A stretch of DNA of 64,000 nucleotides from Pelagibacterium lacus. Lineage in GTDB: Bacteria; Pseudomonadota; Alphaproteobacteria; Rhizobiales; Devosiaceae. The notes beneath the pieces are model-generated. The model did not search any database. It was not told the DNA's origin and saw only the letters and a list, made by a program, of their open reading frames with translations. Position 1 is the first letter of the stretch. Each line of letters starts with the position of its first letter. Made by a program: the position numbers and the translations under genes. This document shows positions 26,010-35,452 of this stretch, one piece after another. The stretch is taken from positions 1 through 64,000 of the forward strand of contig NZ_QQNH01000012.1 of assembly GCF_003345525.1 (NCBI RefSeq). Reading direction: 5' to 3'.

Positions 26010-27263
26010 ATGGCCAATCACGCTGGCAATTATACGCCGGGTACGGGTGTCGAGCGTTGGCTCGACGAGCGTTTGCCGATCGTCAGGTTCTCCAAAGAGC
26101 ACCTGATGGATTTCCCCACCCCGAAGAACCTCAACTACTGGTGGACGTTCGGGGCCATCCTCGCCTTCATGCTGGTGGCGCAGATCGCGACGGGCGTCGT
26201 GCTCGCCATGCATTATACCCCGCATGTCGACCTCGCCTTCGCCTCGGTTGAGCATATCCGCCGCGACGTCAATTTCGGCCGCATCATCCAGGGCACCCAC
26301 GCGGTGGGCGCCTCGATGTTCTTCGTGGCCATTTATGTGCACATGTTCCGCGGCCTCTATTACGGCTCCTACAAGGCGCCGCGCGAGGTCATCTGGATGC
26401 TCGGCGTCATCCTGTTCGTCCTCGTCATGGCGACGGCGTTCATGGGCTATGTGCTGCCCTGGGGGCAGATGAGCCTGTGGGGCGCAACGGTGATCACCGG
26501 CATCTTCTCGGCCATTCCGCTGGTGGGCGAGGCGCTGCAGACCCTGCTGCTCGGTGGCTTCTCGGTGGCCAATCCCACCCTCAACCGCTTCTTCTCGCTG
26601 CATTACCTGCTGCCCTTCATCATCGCCGCCGTGGTGGTGCTGCACATCTGGGCCCTGCACGTTCCGGGCAACAACAACCCGACCGGCGTCGAGGTGAAGG
26701 AGAGCCGCGATACGCTGCCCTTCCATCCCTATTACACGATGAAGGACCTGTTCGCAGTCGTCGTGTTCCTGATCCCCTTTGCCTGGTTCGTGTTCTTCGC
26801 GCCGGACATTCTGGGCCATGCCGACAACTACATTCCCGGCAATCCGCAGGTGACCCCGACCCATATCGTGCCGGAATGGTATTTGCTGCCCTTCTACACC
26901 ATCCTGCGCGCCATCGACTTCAACGTGCTGTTCATAGACTCCAAGCTGGGCGGCGTCATCGCCATGGCCGGCTCGATGCTGGTGCTGTTCATCCTGCCCT
27001 GGCTCGATACCTCGCGGGTGCGCTCGGGCACGTTCCGGCCGCTGTTCAAGCCGTTCTTCTGGCTGTTCGTGGTCAATTTCATCGCGCTGGCCTATCTCGG
27101 TGCCCAGCCGGCGGAAGGGATCTACATCCTGCTCGCCAAGATCTGTGTGGCCTATTACTTCGCTTATTTCCTGATCATTCTTCCGCTGCTCGGTCGCTTC
27201 GAGAGGCCGGCGCCGCTGCCGGTGTCGATCTCGGAAAGCGTGCTCGGCAAGGCCAATGGCTGA
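26010..27263 (+). CDS. petB: Cytochrome b of the bc1 complex
   Basis: The membrane core subunit of complex III, carrying hemes bL and bH and both quinone sites. The 417-residue protein has eight TM helices, haem-ligand histidines in [18 protein letters not shown] and LHIWALH, and the PEWY motif ([10 protein letters not shown]) of the Qo site. It is a full-length b rather than a b6/subunit IV pair. GGGGA-type ribosome site precedes the ATG, which lies 14 bp after petA. Its end is 19 bp before petC. Confidence 0.97.
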   Translation: MANHAGNYTPGTGVERWLDERLPIVRFSKEHLMDFPTPKNLNYWWTFGAILAFMLVAQIATGVVLAMHYTPHVDLAFASVEHIRRDVNFGRIIQGTHAVGASMFFVAIYVHMFRGLYYGSYKAPREVIWMLGVILFVLVMATAFMGYVLPWGQMSLWGATVITGIFSAIPLVGEALQTLLLGGFSVANPTLNRFFSLHYLLPFIIAAVVVLHIWALHVPGNNNPTGVEVKESRDTLPFHPYYTMKDLFAVVVFLIPFAWFVFFAPDILGHADNYIPGNPQVTPTHIVPEWYLLPFYTILRAIDFNVLFIDSKLGGVIAMAGSMLVLFILPWLDTSRVRSGTFRPLFKPFFWLFVVNFIALAYLGAQPAEGIYILLAKICVAYYFAYFLIILPLLGRFERPAPLPVSISESVLGKANG

Positions 27264-27282
27264 TTGGGAGCTGAGGATTACA

Positions 27283-28113
27283 ATGATGCTTAAAAAAACC
27301 ATCCTTGGCGCAATCGCCTTCGCCTCGCTGGCCCTTCTGGGCGGCGGCGCGGTGCAGGCCGCCGATGAATATGCCCATACCGACCAGCAGAACTGGAGTT
27401 TTGCCGGCGTGTTCGGCACCTACGACCAGAACCAGCTCCAGCGCGGCTTCCAGGTGTACCGGGAAGTGTGCTCGAGCTGCCATGGGCTCGATTTCATCTC
27501 CTTCCGCAACCTGCAGGAAGCCGGCGGGCCGCACTTCTCCGAAACCCAGGTTCGGGCTCTGGCGGCCGAATACACCATCGCCGACGAGACCGCCGATGGC
27601 GGCACCCGCGACGGCGTTCCGGCCGATGGCTGGCCCGCGCCGTTCCCCAGCGAGCAGATCGCCCGCGACTCCAATGGCGGTGCCTTCCCGCCCGACTTGT
27701 CGCTGATCACCAAGGCCCGTGGTGTCCACATGGACTTCCCCTGGTGGGTGTTCAACTACTTCACCGGCTATCAGGAGGGCGGGGCGGACTATGTCTACAA
27801 CCTCCTCACCTCCTACGAGGACGCGCCGGACGGCGTGGAGGTCGCGCCGGGCCAGTACTACAACGCCTATTTCCCCGGCCACATGATCGCCATGGGGGCT
27901 CCCCTCAGCGACGGCATTGTGTCCTACGCGGACGAGGCGACGCCCGAGACGCTCGAACAGTATGCGCTGGACGTTTCGGCCTTCCTGCAATGGACCGGCG
28001 ATCCGCACATGATGGACCGCAAGGCGACTGGCTTCCGGGTGATCATCTTCCTCGTGGTGTTCGCCATCCTCATGTATATGGTCAAGCGCCGCATCTGGCG
28101 CGACGCCCACTGA
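27283..28113 (+). CDS. petC: Cytochrome c1
   Basis: The c-type haem subunit that passes electrons to cytochrome c. The 276 residues start with a signal peptide (MLKKTILGAIAFASLALLG, cut after VQAA), then CSSCH (Cys63, Cys66, His67) for covalent haem, an AMGAPL loop holding the axial Met, and a C-terminal anchor helix IIFLVVFAILMYMVKRR. ATG 27283 has TGAGGA 5 nt upstream; an ATG 27 nt earlier overlapping petB would break the signal peptide. Last gene of petABC, followed by a strong terminator. Confidence 0.96.
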   Translation: MMLKKTILGAIAFASLALLGGGAVQAADEYAHTDQQNWSFAGVFGTYDQNQLQRGFQVYREVCSSCHGLDFISFRNLQEAGGPHFSETQVRALAAEYTIADETADGGTRDGVPADGWPAPFPSEQIARDSNGGAFPPDLSLITKARGVHMDFPWWVFNYFTGYQEGGADYVYNLLTSYEDAPDGVEVAPGQYYNAYFPGHMIAMGAPLSDGIVSYADEATPETLEQYALDVSAFLQWTGDPHMMDRKATGFRVIIFLVVFAILMYMVKRRIWRDAH

Positions 28114-28120
28114 TCCAGCA

Positions 28121-28147
28121 AGGGCCCCTCGGGGCCCTTTCTTTTTT
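28121..28147 (+). terminator. Intrinsic terminator of petABC
   Basis: AGGGCCCC-TC-GGGGCCCT forms an 8-bp GC-rich stem, followed by TTCTTTTTT. It starts 8 bp after the petC stop and closes the operon. Confidence 0.9.
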
Positions 28148-28208
28148 GACCTTGTTCTTGCCCGATCAATTGGTCATTGTTGGCGCAGCACACTCATGGA
28201 GATGCGCA

Positions 28209-28412
28209 ATGTCGGCATTTCGGGTCGTCAGGACGGTCGCCGTCCTGGCCATAGCAGCCAGTCAGAACCCGGCCGTGCGTGCGGCCGTCAGGTCGGCGCC
28301 AAACCTGTTGACGGCGGAGCGCAAGCAGGCCGCCTATGATGCCACCAAGCGCATGGCCCGCAAGGCGGGAGAACTGACGGCGCGCGTCGTCCCACCCAAC
28401 AAGTATTTCTGA
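28209..28412 (+). CDS. Small hypothetical protein downstream of petC
   Basis: A 67-residue basic, Ala/Arg-rich protein (FRVVRTVAVLAIAASQNPAV, then APNLLTAERKQAAYDATKRM) with a short N-terminal hydrophobic stretch. GGAG lies 7 nt before the ATG. It comes after the petABC terminator, so it has its own promoter, and is 87 bp before apt. I do not recognise the family; the amphipathic, basic character could fit membrane-surface binding. Confidence 0.6.
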   Translation: MSAFRVVRTVAVLAIAASQNPAVRAAVRSAPNLLTAERKQAAYDATKRMARKAGELTARVVPPNKYF

Positions 28413-28499
28413 CAACCTCGCGGCCGGATCGCCCCTTGGCGCCGGCGGCCCGTGCCGGGCCCTGCGCGTTTTTTCCCCAGGACTGAAATCGAGACCCCG

Positions 28500-29033
28500 A
28501 TGACCATCGACCTCAAGGCGCTGGTGCGCTCCATTCCGGATTATCCGCGGCCCGGAATCATCTTCCGCGACATCACATCGCTCATCGAGGATTCGGCGGG
28601 ATTCCGGGAAAGCTGCGCCCGGCTGGCCGGCGCCCATGACGACAAGGGCATCACCAAGGTGGCGGGGATCGAGGCGCGGGGCTTCATTTTCGGCGCCGGG
28701 GTGGCCATTGCGCTCGGCGTGGGGTTCGTGCCGGTGCGCAAGGCGGGCAAGCTGCCGGGGGAGACCATCGGGCAGAATTACGCGCTGGAATATGGGGTCG
28801 ACACCATCGAGATCCATGCCAATGCGGTGGGGCCCGACGACAATGTGCTGCTGGTCGACGATCTGATCGCCACCGGCGGCACGGCGATCGCCGCAGTTTC
28901 GCTGCTGCGCCGGACCGGCGCCCGGGTCGCCCATGCTGGCTTCGTCATCGACCTGCCCGATATCGGCGGTGCCGATAAGCTCCGTGCCCAGGGCGTGAGT
29001 GTAGAGGCGCTGGTGGCCTTTGACGGCCATTAG
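28500..29033 (+). CDS. apt: Adenine phosphoribosyltransferase
   Basis: Purine salvage: adenine plus PRPP gives AMP. The 177-residue protein has the family start (LKALVRSIPDYPRPGIIFRD), the IEARGFIFG segment and the PRPP-binding loop VLLVDDLIATGGTA. ATG 28500 is chosen over an in-frame ATG 48 nt upstream since the longer N-terminus is not family-like. Located downstream of petABC, as in related genomes. Confidence 0.97.
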   Translation: MTIDLKALVRSIPDYPRPGIIFRDITSLIEDSAGFRESCARLAGAHDDKGITKVAGIEARGFIFGAGVAIALGVGFVPVRKAGKLPGETIGQNYALEYGVDTIEIHANAVGPDDNVLLVDDLIATGGTAIAAVSLLRRTGARVAHAGFVIDLPDIGGADKLRAQGVSVEALVAFDGH

Positions 29034-29047
29034 TGACCTGAGCGGGC

Positions 29048-29075
29048 GGCCGCTCCGGAAAATCGAAGCGGCCGG
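29048..29075 (+). terminator. Possible hairpin terminator behind apt
   Basis: CGGCCGCT and AGCGGCCG pair around a 12-nt loop within 40 bp of the apt stop; the sequence after it is ATTTCATTT rather than a clean T-run. It may serve both apt and the convergent 58-residue gene. Confidence 0.4.
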
Positions 29076-29080
29076 CCATT

Positions 29081-29257
29081 TCATTTGCCCTTGAGCTTGT
29101 CGGGCAAGGGCAGGGGCAGGGCATCGCCCTTGGGCAGATGGTCGGCGATGGCATCCTTGCTGCGCCAGGGCAGCGGGGCCGCATAGCGCGGGCCCTTGGG
29201 CTGCGGCGCCTTGCCGAACCGGCCCGTGCCGGTGAGCTTGTACATCTTGCCTTTCAT
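29081..29257 (-). CDS. Small basic Pro/Lys-rich hypothetical protein
   Basis: A 58-residue frame easily missed by length cut-offs. It starts with an ATG preceded by GGAGA at good spacing and reads MKGKMYKLTGTGRFGKAPQ, then a Pro-rich middle and KGDALPLPLPDKLKGK at the end. The even Lys/Pro/Leu pattern and clean end against apt suggest a real gene. No family recognised; a nucleic-acid-binding or ribosome-associated peptide is conceivable. Confidence 0.6.
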   Translation of the reverse strand: MKGKMYKLTGTGRFGKAPQPKGPRYAAPLPWRSKDAIADHLPKGDALPLPLPDKLKGK

Positions 29258-29746
29258 CAGCGTTCTCCTTTTCCATCCAGGCCAAAAGGAAAATAGTCCT
29301 TGGGCAAAGGATGGACGTTTGCGCCGAACGGCGTTGGCGCAGGTGTATCGGGGCTGCCATGGCGCGAGGGGCCAAGGCGGCGAATGGAATGGGGAAAGAT
29401 CACGCCAGCGTCACGGCCTCCGTCCGGCGCAAGGCGTCGGGCAGGGAGCGAAGGGCAGCAAGTGCAGGGGCGGGAGAGGGCCGGCGCGGGCACAAAAATG
29501 CCCGGAAACGCGGCAGTTCAGGCGAATGCCTTACCGAAACGACGATTCTCGACGAAAGGGGAAAAGCCGGATGGACCTCATCCGATCGTCTCGATATCGC
29601 TCACGCGCCTGCATCCCCTCCAAGCCGCCAAAAAGGGGGCGGGTTGGAAGCGCTTCTGCACTGGCGTGTTGCGATATCAAATCATCGGAGTGCGACCTCT
29701 GGCTGGTGTGTGAACCCGGCCATTGCAACACAGGACAATCGTCCTG
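29258..29746. other. 489-bp stretch without a convincing gene
   Basis: Frames here have poor codon use and no Shine-Dalgarno. It holds two hairpins: CGGGCA-caaaaa-TGCCCG at 29487-29504, and ACAGGAC-AATC-GTCCTGT at 29730-29747, the latter touching the DUF423 stop codon. Base composition is slightly less GC-rich than the genes around it. A non-coding RNA or a decayed gene could be present, but I cannot support either. Confidence 0.4.
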
Positions 29747-30106
29747 TCAACGGCTTGGCGGGAGAAAGGCCGAAACGGCGAGCAGCAGCCAACCGCCGAT
29801 CAGCGTCATGCCGCCCAGCGGCGCGGCGAAGCGGAAGGGCGGCGCGCCGAGGAAATGGCGGCTGGCGAGATCGGCGCAAAACAGCAGCGCCCCGGCCAGC
29901 AGGGCGATGCGCGCGACGGAAAGCACCTTGCCACGGGGGCCGAACGCAATAAGGGCGAGGATGGCCGGGGCGTGGGTGAGCGCGATGAGGGCGTAGGGCC
30001 CGAGCAAATGCGCCCCGGCATGGGAGGATGCGGCCGCCGCGGCGACGCCGCTGGCGCCCAGAAGCCCGGCCAAGGCCATGGCGATGCGATCGGCAATGCT
30101 CGTCAT
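29747..30106 (-). CDS. DUF423 membrane protein
   Basis: A 119-residue inner-membrane protein with four hydrophobic helices, resembling DUF423 (GLLGASGVAAAAASSHAGAH, then LLAGALLFCADLASRHF and the GGMTLIGGWLLLA end). The usual GAFGAH motif is degraded to AAAASSHAGAH. ATG 30106 is taken because GGAGG lies 6 nt before it; an ATG 12 nt upstream lacks a site. Function of the family is unknown. It ends 28 bp from ychF on the same strand. Confidence 0.75.
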   Translation of the reverse strand: MTSIADRIAMALAGLLGASGVAAAAASSHAGAHLLGPYALIALTHAPAILALIAFGPRGKVLSVARIALLAGALLFCADLASRHFLGAPPFRFAAPLGGMTLIGGWLLLAVSAFLPPSR

Positions 30107-30133
30107 CGGCGCCTCCATCGCGGGCCGGTCCGA

Positions 30134-31231
30134 TCAGGTGTTGAAGCGGAACAGCATCACGTCGCCATCCTTGACCACGTAATCCTTGCCCTCGTCGCGC
30201 GCCTTGCCGGCTTCCTTGGCGGCCACCTCGCCGCCCAGGGTGACGAAATCGTCATAGGCGATGGTCTGGGCACGGATGAAGCCGCGCTCGAAATCGGAAT
30301 GGATGACCCCGGCCGCCTGGGGCGCCTTGGTGCCGACCGGAATGGTCCAGGCGCGGGCTTCCTTGGGGCCGACGGTGAAATAGGTCTGCAGGTGCAGCAG
30401 CTTGTAGCCTTCGCGGATTAGGCGGTTGAGGCCTGGTTCGGCAAGGCCCAGCGAGGCGAGGTAATCGGCGCGGTCGGCGGGGTCGAGACCGGCCAGTTCG
30501 GCCTCGATCTCGGCGCAGATCACCACCATGCGCGCATCCTGCGCCTTGGCGTAGCCCTCGACCTTGCGCGTGTGCTCATTGCCGGTGGCGGCGGCGGATT
30601 CGTCGACATTGCAGACATAGAGAACCGGCTTGGAGGTGAGGAGCTGGAGCTCCTTGAAGGCCTTCTCTTCGTCCTCGGCGCGTTCGACCACGCGGGCCGG
30701 CCTGCCGTCCTCGAGCACCGCCTTGGCGCGCTGGACCAGCTCGAGGGCGAGCTTGGCGTCCTTATCGTTGCCGCGGATCTTCTTTTCGAGGCCGGGGATG
30801 CGCTTTTCGAGGCTTTCGAGGTCGGCGAGCATCAGCTCGGTCTCGACCACTTCGGCATCGGCGATCGGATCGACCTTGCCCGACACATGGATGATGTCGT
30901 CGTTTTCAAAGCAGCGCAGCACATAGGCGATGGCGTCGCATTCGCGGATATTGGCCAGGAACTGGTTGCCCAGCCCTTCGCCCTTGGAGGCGCCTTTGAC
31001 CAGCCCGGCGATGTCGACAAAGGAGAGACGCGCGGGAAGTACCTCACGCGACTTGCCGATGGCGGCCAGCCGATCGAGCCGCTCGTCGGGCACCGACACC
31101 TCGCCGATATTGGGCTCGATGGTGCAAAAGGGAAAATTCGCCGCCTGGGCGGCCGCGGTCTGGGTGAGGGCGTTGAAAAGCGTCGATTTGCCGACATTGG
31201 GCAGGCCGACGATGCCGCATTTGAAACCCAT
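30134..31231 (-). CDS. ychF: Redox-regulated ATPase YchF (OLA1 family)
   Basis: An Obg-related P-loop NTPase that prefers ATP and associates with ribosomes. In 365 residues it shows G1 [18 protein letters not shown]3 DIAGL, and NVDE in place of the NKxD guanine motif, which explains ATP specificity, with a C-terminal TGS domain ([21 protein letters not shown]). GAGG lies 6 nt before the ATG. It follows rplY and pth, the common ribosome-linked cluster, though a palindromic element lies between pth and ychF. Confidence 0.97.
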   Translation of the reverse strand: MGFKCGIVGLPNVGKSTLFNALTQTAAAQAANFPFCTIEPNIGEVSVPDERLDRLAAIGKSREVLPARLSFVDIAGLVKGASKGEGLGNQFLANIRECDAIAYVLRCFENDDIIHVSGKVDPIADAEVVETELMLADLESLEKRIPGLEKKIRGNDKDAKLALELVQRAKAVLEDGRPARVVERAEDEEKAFKELQLLTSKPVLYVCNVDESAAATGNEHTRKVEGYAKAQDARMVVICAEIEAELAGLDPADRADYLASLGLAEPGLNRLIREGYKLLHLQTYFTVGPKEARAWTIPVGTKAPQAAGVIHSDFERGFIRAQTIAYDDFVTLGGEVAAKEAGKARDEGKDYVVKDGDVMLFRFNT

Positions 31232-31345
31232 GGAAAACCTCGGGGATGGCGCGGGAAGCGCTGGGAAACTGTTGCGGCTTAACTCGGGCAGAGCGGAGGA
31301 GAAGTCAAGAGTTGGGGATGGATCGGGAGAGGGAGCCCGCCGAAG

Positions 31346-31503
31346 CTCAGCGGCCCCCTCATCCCCAACCCTTCTCCCACGAGGGGAGAAGGGGGCTCTT
31401 GCGGCGGGGCATGGAAGGTTTGCCGAAGCGCTGCCCGGGCCTCCCTCCTCCCCTGGTGGGAGAAGGTGGATCGCGAAGCGAGACGGATGAGGGGGGCGCT
31501 GAG
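31346..31503. repeat. RIME-like paired palindromic element behind pth
   Basis: About 158 bp bounded by imperfect terminal inverted repeats (CTCAGCGGCCCCCTCATCC versus the inverse with one mismatch). Inside are two C/G-rich palindromic units, CTTCTCCC-acg-AGGGGAGAAG and CTCCCCTGGTGGGAGAAGG, in inverted order around a spacer containing GGGGCATG. It ends 20 bp from the pth stop. The style matches rhizobial intergenic mosaic elements, although identity with a named class was not tested. Confidence 0.75.
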
Positions 31504-31522
31504 GTGGCGATTTCCCCCTTCC

Positions 31523-32230
31523 TCAATCCTTGCGGAACAGTTTTTTCAGCATGTCGGCCATGGGCCCCGACTCGGGGAGCTTGGCCGGGGAGGAAGGACG
31601 GGCCTGTGGGATGTGGCTCTGGCGGCGGGGGGCGAGGGCTTGCGGACGGTCGGGCTGGTCCGCAGCGGGCAGGGCGAGGGCGAGGCGGTTCATCAGGGTC
31701 GAGGCATCGCCCCGGGCGATGAGGCCGGCATTGCGGGCCAGCGCGTCGAGCAGGGGCTCGAGCCATTCCGTCTCCGCCTTGTGGAAGTTGGACAGCACAT
31801 GGGCATGCACGCGGTCCTTGTGGCCGGGATGGCCGATGCCGAGGCGGATGCGCACGAACTCCTTGCCCAGATGGCTCTCGATCGAGCGCAGGCCGTTATG
31901 GCCGCCATTGCCGCCACCGGACTTGATGCGGACCTTGCCGGGGGCGAGGTCGAGCTCGTCATGGATGACGGAGATGTCGGCGGGGGAGAGCTTGTAGAAC
32001 TGGGCGGCCTGGGCCACCGAATCGCCGGAGCGATTCATGAAGGTCATCGGCTTCAAAAGCATGATCTTCTCGCCATCGATCACCCCCTCGGAGACGAGGG
32101 CGGAAAATTTCTGGCGAAACGGGGAGAAACCATGCTGGCGGGCGATCTCGTCGACGGCCAGAAAGCCGATATTGTGCCGGTGAGCGGCATATTCGGCGCC
32201 GGGATTGCCGAGCCCCACGATCAGGTGCAT
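31523..32230 (-). CDS. pth: Peptidyl-tRNA hydrolase
   Basis: Frees tRNA from peptidyl-tRNAs that drop off the ribosome. Catalytic and binding residues are visible: VGLGNPGAEYAAHRHNIGF with the general-base His, MTFMNRSG, VIHDELDL, and GGNGGHNGLRSIE. At 235 residues it has a C-terminal extension of about 45 residues, Pro/Gln-rich with a terminal ADMLKKLFRKD, beyond the usual enzyme. ATG 32230 has GGAGAGA 5 nt upstream. It follows rplY at 51 bp. Confidence 0.96.
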   Translation of the reverse strand: MHLIVGLGNPGAEYAAHRHNIGFLAVDEIARQHGFSPFRQKFSALVSEGVIDGEKIMLLKPMTFMNRSGDSVAQAAQFYKLSPADISVIHDELDLAPGKVRIKSGGGNGGHNGLRSIESHLGKEFVRIRLGIGHPGHKDRVHAHVLSNFHKAETEWLEPLLDALARNAGLIARGDASTLMNRLALALPAADQPDRPQALAPRRQSHIPQARPSSPAKLPESGPMADMLKKLFRKD

Positions 32231-32281
32231 CGCATCTCTCCGGAAAGGATCGGGGCCGGCCATGGCCAGCCCCGCAGAGAC

Positions 32282-32905
32282 TTATTCTTCGCCTTTTTCC
32301 TCGCCTTCGTCCGCGCTGCCTTCAGCGCCTTCGGACGAACGCAGGGCCGACGGAGCGGCAATGGTGGCGATGGTGAAGTCGCGGTCGGTGATGGTGGGAA
32401 CCACATCCTTGGGCAGGGTGACGGCCGAGATATGGATCGCATCGCCAACTTCGGTGCCGCTCAGGTCGACAACGAGGTTTTCGGGGATTGCATTGGCCGG
32501 GGCGCTCACTTCCACAGCGTGGCGAACCACGTTGAGCACGCCGCCCTTCTTGAGGCCGGGGGACTTTTCCTCGTTCACGAAGTGAACCGGCACATCGACG
32601 ATGAGGGTGGCATTCTTGCCCACGCGCAGGAAGTCCACATGCACGAGGAAATCGCGCACGGGTTCAAGCTGGTAGGCCTTGGGGATCACGCGGTGCTTTT
32701 CGCCGTCCACCTCGATCTCGATGACGCGGGACAGGAACCCGCCATCATGGATCTTGCGGAAGGTGTCCTTGTAGGACACGGAGACGGACAGAGGGGCTTT
32801 CTTGTCGCCGTAGATAACGGCGGGAACCAGACCTTGACGACGCAGTTCACGAGCGGCCCCCTTGCCCACCCGGTCCCGTACCGAAGCCTTAAGCTCGACG
32901 CTCAT
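32282..32905 (-). CDS. rplY: 50S ribosomal protein L25 (Ctc type)
   Basis: 5S-rRNA-binding ribosomal protein in its long, Ctc-like form: an N-terminal L25 domain ([20 protein letters not shown], then VPAVIYGD) and a C-terminal beta domain ending in an acidic Glu-rich tail. The 207-residue start at ATG 32905 gives the standard N-terminus; upstream Met codons would add unrelated residues. First gene of the rplY-pth pair. Confidence 0.96.
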   Translation of the reverse strand: MSVELKASVRDRVGKGAARELRRQGLVPAVIYGDKKAPLSVSVSYKDTFRKIHDGGFLSRVIEIEVDGEKHRVIPKAYQLEPVRDFLVHVDFLRVGKNATLIVDVPVHFVNEEKSPGLKKGGVLNVVRHAVEVSAPANAIPENLVVDLSGTEVGDAIHISAVTLPKDVVPTITDRDFTIATIAAPSALRSSEGAEGSADEGEEKGEE

Positions 32906-33028
32906 GGAAATCATCCATTGGTTGGGTGCAGTCTGCAAAACGCAGAATGCGCGCCCGTCCTCCAGGGGTGACGAGCGCTTCATGGCGCGGGTCTATATAG
33001 GAGAGGCGCGGGGAGGGCAAGGGCCCGC

Positions 33029-33331
33029 TTATTCCCCATCCCCTGTTTCGGCGAGCGGGGAGAGACCGCGCAGGGCGATCTCGGTCCCGGCCGCGTCGCG
33101 CAGCAGGACGGCGCGCTCGGTCAGGGGACCGTGGGGATCGTGGTGCACGCGAAACAGGCGGCTGGTCGCGAACCGCTTGTGCATATGCAGCAGCATGGCG
33201 TCGGGCCATGACGGGATTTCGTCGAGCAGGGCGCGCATTTCCGACTCGGATTTCGAGCGCGGAGCGATGCGGGGCGGCTCCGGGGGTCTGGTCGTCACTG
33301 ATACTTCCACAAACGCAGCGTCAGCGGCCAT
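33029..33331 (-). CDS. Hypothetical protein
   Basis: About 100 residues, soluble, with no recognised domain (PSWPDAMLLHMHKRFATSRLF, then HHDPHGPLTERAVLLRDAAG). ATG 33331 is taken because a GGTGA lies 8 nt upstream; the frame opens 99 nt earlier, but those codons are A/T-richer and phenylalanine-rich, unlike a coding start. It lies between prs and rplY on the same strand, with a perfect CtrA-type box about 190 bp upstream. Confidence 0.45.
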   Translation of the reverse strand: MAADAAFVEVSVTTRPPEPPRIAPRSKSESEMRALLDEIPSWPDAMLLHMHKRFATSRLFRVHHDPHGPLTERAVLLRDAAGTEIALRGLSPLAETGDGE

Positions 33332-33516
33332 CTTCGGTTCACCCCACCGGAATTTCCCTAAATTCGGAAAGTTCCGGAACCGAAAGAGAGTTCCGCCCAC
33401 TGCCTGAGTTTGTGTCAGAGTCGCCCACATTGGTCAAAGCTCCCCTTTTTCATCCACACCATCATTTGCGATGAGTCGAAGCGGGGCAGCAATTTGGGGA
33501 CGCGCTTAGGCGAGCG

Positions 33517-33531
33517 TTAAGGTTTCGTTAA
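33517..33531. promoter_or_regulatory. CtrA box (TTAA-N7-TTAA)
   Basis: A perfect match to the CtrA full site, lying between the prs stop and the hypothetical minus-strand gene 190 bp further down. CtrA is the cell-cycle master regulator of this class; the target would be the hypothetical gene if the box is used. Confidence 0.4.
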
Positions 33532-34464
33532 TCAATCGAACAGGCTGGAGACCGACTGCTCGGACGCGGTGCGGGCAATGGCCTCGCCGATCAGCGGGGC
33601 GATCGAGATGTGGCGGATCTTGTCCACCTTGGACACGGCCTCGGTCATCTCGATGGAATCGGTGGTGACCAGTTCCTTGAGGCGCGAATTGGCGATGCGG
33701 TCATGGGCGTCGCCGGAAAGCACCCCATGGGTGATATAGGCGGCCACCTCGCTGGCGCCGGCATTGAGCAGGGCTTCGGCCGCATTGACCAGCGTGCCGC
33801 CCGAATCGACGATGTCGTCGATGAGGATGCAGGACTGCCCCTCGACATCGCCGATGATGTTCATCACTTCCGACACGCCGGCGCGGGGGCGGCGCTTGTC
33901 GACGATGGCGAGTTGGGCGCCGATGCGGTTGGCGACGTTACGGGCGCGCAGGACGCCGCCCACATCGGGGGAGACGATCATCACCTTGGAGGTGTCGTAA
34001 TGCTCGGCGATGTCGCGGGTGAGCACCGGCGCGGCGTAGAGGTTGTCGGTCGGGATATCGAAAAAGCCCTGGATTTGCGGGGCGTGCAGATCCAGGGTCA
34101 GAATGCGGTTGGCACCGGCATGGGTGATGAGGTTGGCGACCAGCTTGGCCGAGATCGGGGTGCGCGGGGCCGATTTGCGGTCCTGGCGGGCATAGCCGAA
34201 ATAGGGCAGCACGGCGGTGATGCGCCGGGCCGAGGAGCGGCGCATGGCGTCGATCAGGATCAGCAACTCCATCAGGTGGTCATTGGCCGGATAGGAGGTC
34301 GACTGGAGAATGAACACGTCCTCGCCGCGCACGTTCTCGTGGATCTCAACGAAGATTTCCTTGTCCGCGAAGCGCTTGACCGAAGCATCGGTGAGCGGGA
34401 TTTCGAGATATCTGGATACGGCCTTAGCCACGGTGAGGTTTGCGTTGCCCGTCACCAGCTTCAT
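33532..34464 (-). CDS. prs: Ribose-phosphate pyrophosphokinase
   Basis: Makes PRPP from ribose-5-phosphate and ATP for purine, pyrimidine, His and Trp synthesis. The 310-residue protein has the class I PRPP synthase blocks [20 protein letters not shown], the [13 protein letters not shown] site and the PRPP loop [18 protein letters not shown] sits 8 nt before the ATG. It is transcribed in the same direction as the lgt-midA-pgeF group upstream. Confidence 0.97.
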   Translation of the reverse strand: MKLVTGNANLTVAKAVSRYLEIPLTDASVKRFADKEIFVEIHENVRGEDVFILQSTSYPANDHLMELLILIDAMRRSSARRITAVLPYFGYARQDRKSAPRTPISAKLVANLITHAGANRILTLDLHAPQIQGFFDIPTDNLYAAPVLTRDIAEHYDTSKVMIVSPDVGGVLRARNVANRIGAQLAIVDKRRPRAGVSEVMNIIGDVEGQSCILIDDIVDSGGTLVNAAEALLNAGASEVAAYITHGVLSGDAHDRIANSRLKELVTTDSIEMTEAVSKVDKIRHISIAPLIGEAIARTASEQSVSSLFD

Positions 34465-34620
34465 GGTCAGCCTCTATGTGTCGCCTGACGCCGGAGGCCG
34501 CCAATGCCCCAGGCTCGTTGGCGGTCCGTTTAGACCGGCGGCCGCCCGACTTCAATATGACTTTTGCATGAAGGTGAAGAGCGGGTGACATTTGTTGCCC
34601 GATCCGCACACCGGATGTCC

Positions 34621-35391
34621 TCAGGCGCGGGCGATCAGGGCGATCTGCCGGCCGGTGCGGATTTCGGTGTGAGTCGCGTAGCGGTGGGAGAAATAGAGCT
34701 CGGGATGGGCATAGGTGCAGCCGCCTGTCGTTTCGACCGCGGCAAGGCCCAGGGCAAGCGCCTGGTGGCGGACGAGGCCGGGCACGTCGAAATGCGGCCT
34801 GGGCCAGCCATCGGTGACGATGAAGCCGGCGGCATGGGGGTGGCGGTCGGAAATGGTTTGCGCCATCTCCTCGCCGATTTCGTAGTTTTCCACCGATATG
34901 GCCGGGCCGATGGCGGCGGTGATGTCCTCGTGGCGGGCGCCGAGCGCGACCATGGCCTCGACCGTCCGGGCGAGGATTTCGCCGACCGCGCCCTTCCAGC
35001 CGGCATGGGCGGCGCCCACGACGCCGGTGCGGGCATCGGCGAGCAGCACGGGCACGCAATCGGCGGTGAGAATGCCCAGGGCGATGCCGGTGCGGACGGT
35101 GACCATGGCGTCGGCCTCGGGGCGGTTTGCGAGGTCGAACGTATCGTCGACCACATGCACATGCGTGCCGTGGACCTGCCTGGTCAGCGCGACCTCGATG
35201 GGGCCGCCCTTGAGCGCCATGACGGCCCGATGGACGTTTTCCACCACATTGCCGGCATCGTCCCCGACCGCGCGCGAGGCGTTGAGCGAGGCGAAATCGC
35301 CATCGGACACGCCCCCCTGCCGGCCGAAAAATCCGTGTCGGATGCCGGAGAGCGCGGTGAGGGCGGGGGATTTTTCAAGGGGCGGATGCAT
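34621..35391 (-). CDS. pgeF: Peptidoglycan editing factor / purine nucleoside phosphorylase (YfiH family)
   Basis: Member of the YfiH family; the E. coli protein keeps wrongly made L-Ser-containing muropeptides out of recycling and members also show purine nucleoside activity. The 256 residues carry the metal-site motifs ALTRQVHGTHV, LTADCVPVLL and AAHAGWKGAV, and the GGCTYAHPELYFSHR C-terminal block. It sits 62 bp after midA in the lgt-midA-pgeF group, and the MurL/MurD2 locus elsewhere in the window makes muropeptide editing relevant here. Confidence 0.94.
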   Translation of the reverse strand: MHPPLEKSPALTALSGIRHGFFGRQGGVSDGDFASLNASRAVGDDAGNVVENVHRAVMALKGGPIEVALTRQVHGTHVHVVDDTFDLANRPEADAMVTVRTGIALGILTADCVPVLLADARTGVVGAAHAGWKGAVGEILARTVEAMVALGARHEDITAAIGPAISVENYEIGEEMAQTISDRHPHAAGFIVTDGWPRPHFDVPGLVRHQALALGLAAVETTGGCTYAHPELYFSHRYATHTEIRTGRQIALIARA

Positions 35392-35452
35392 GGTGAGGCA
35401 GACTTTCTCTCGTTTCCGGAACCGCAGGCGGTTCCGCGCGGCCCGAAGCGTC

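Noticed and set aside
29641-29720. tRNA-like folding in the apt/DUF423 gap
   Set aside because: No T-loop consensus (GGTTCGAATCC) and no cloverleaf could be drawn.
29531-29731. 66-codon minus-strand frame in the 489-bp gap
   Set aside because: No ribosome site, poor codon bias and no hydrophobic or domain pattern.
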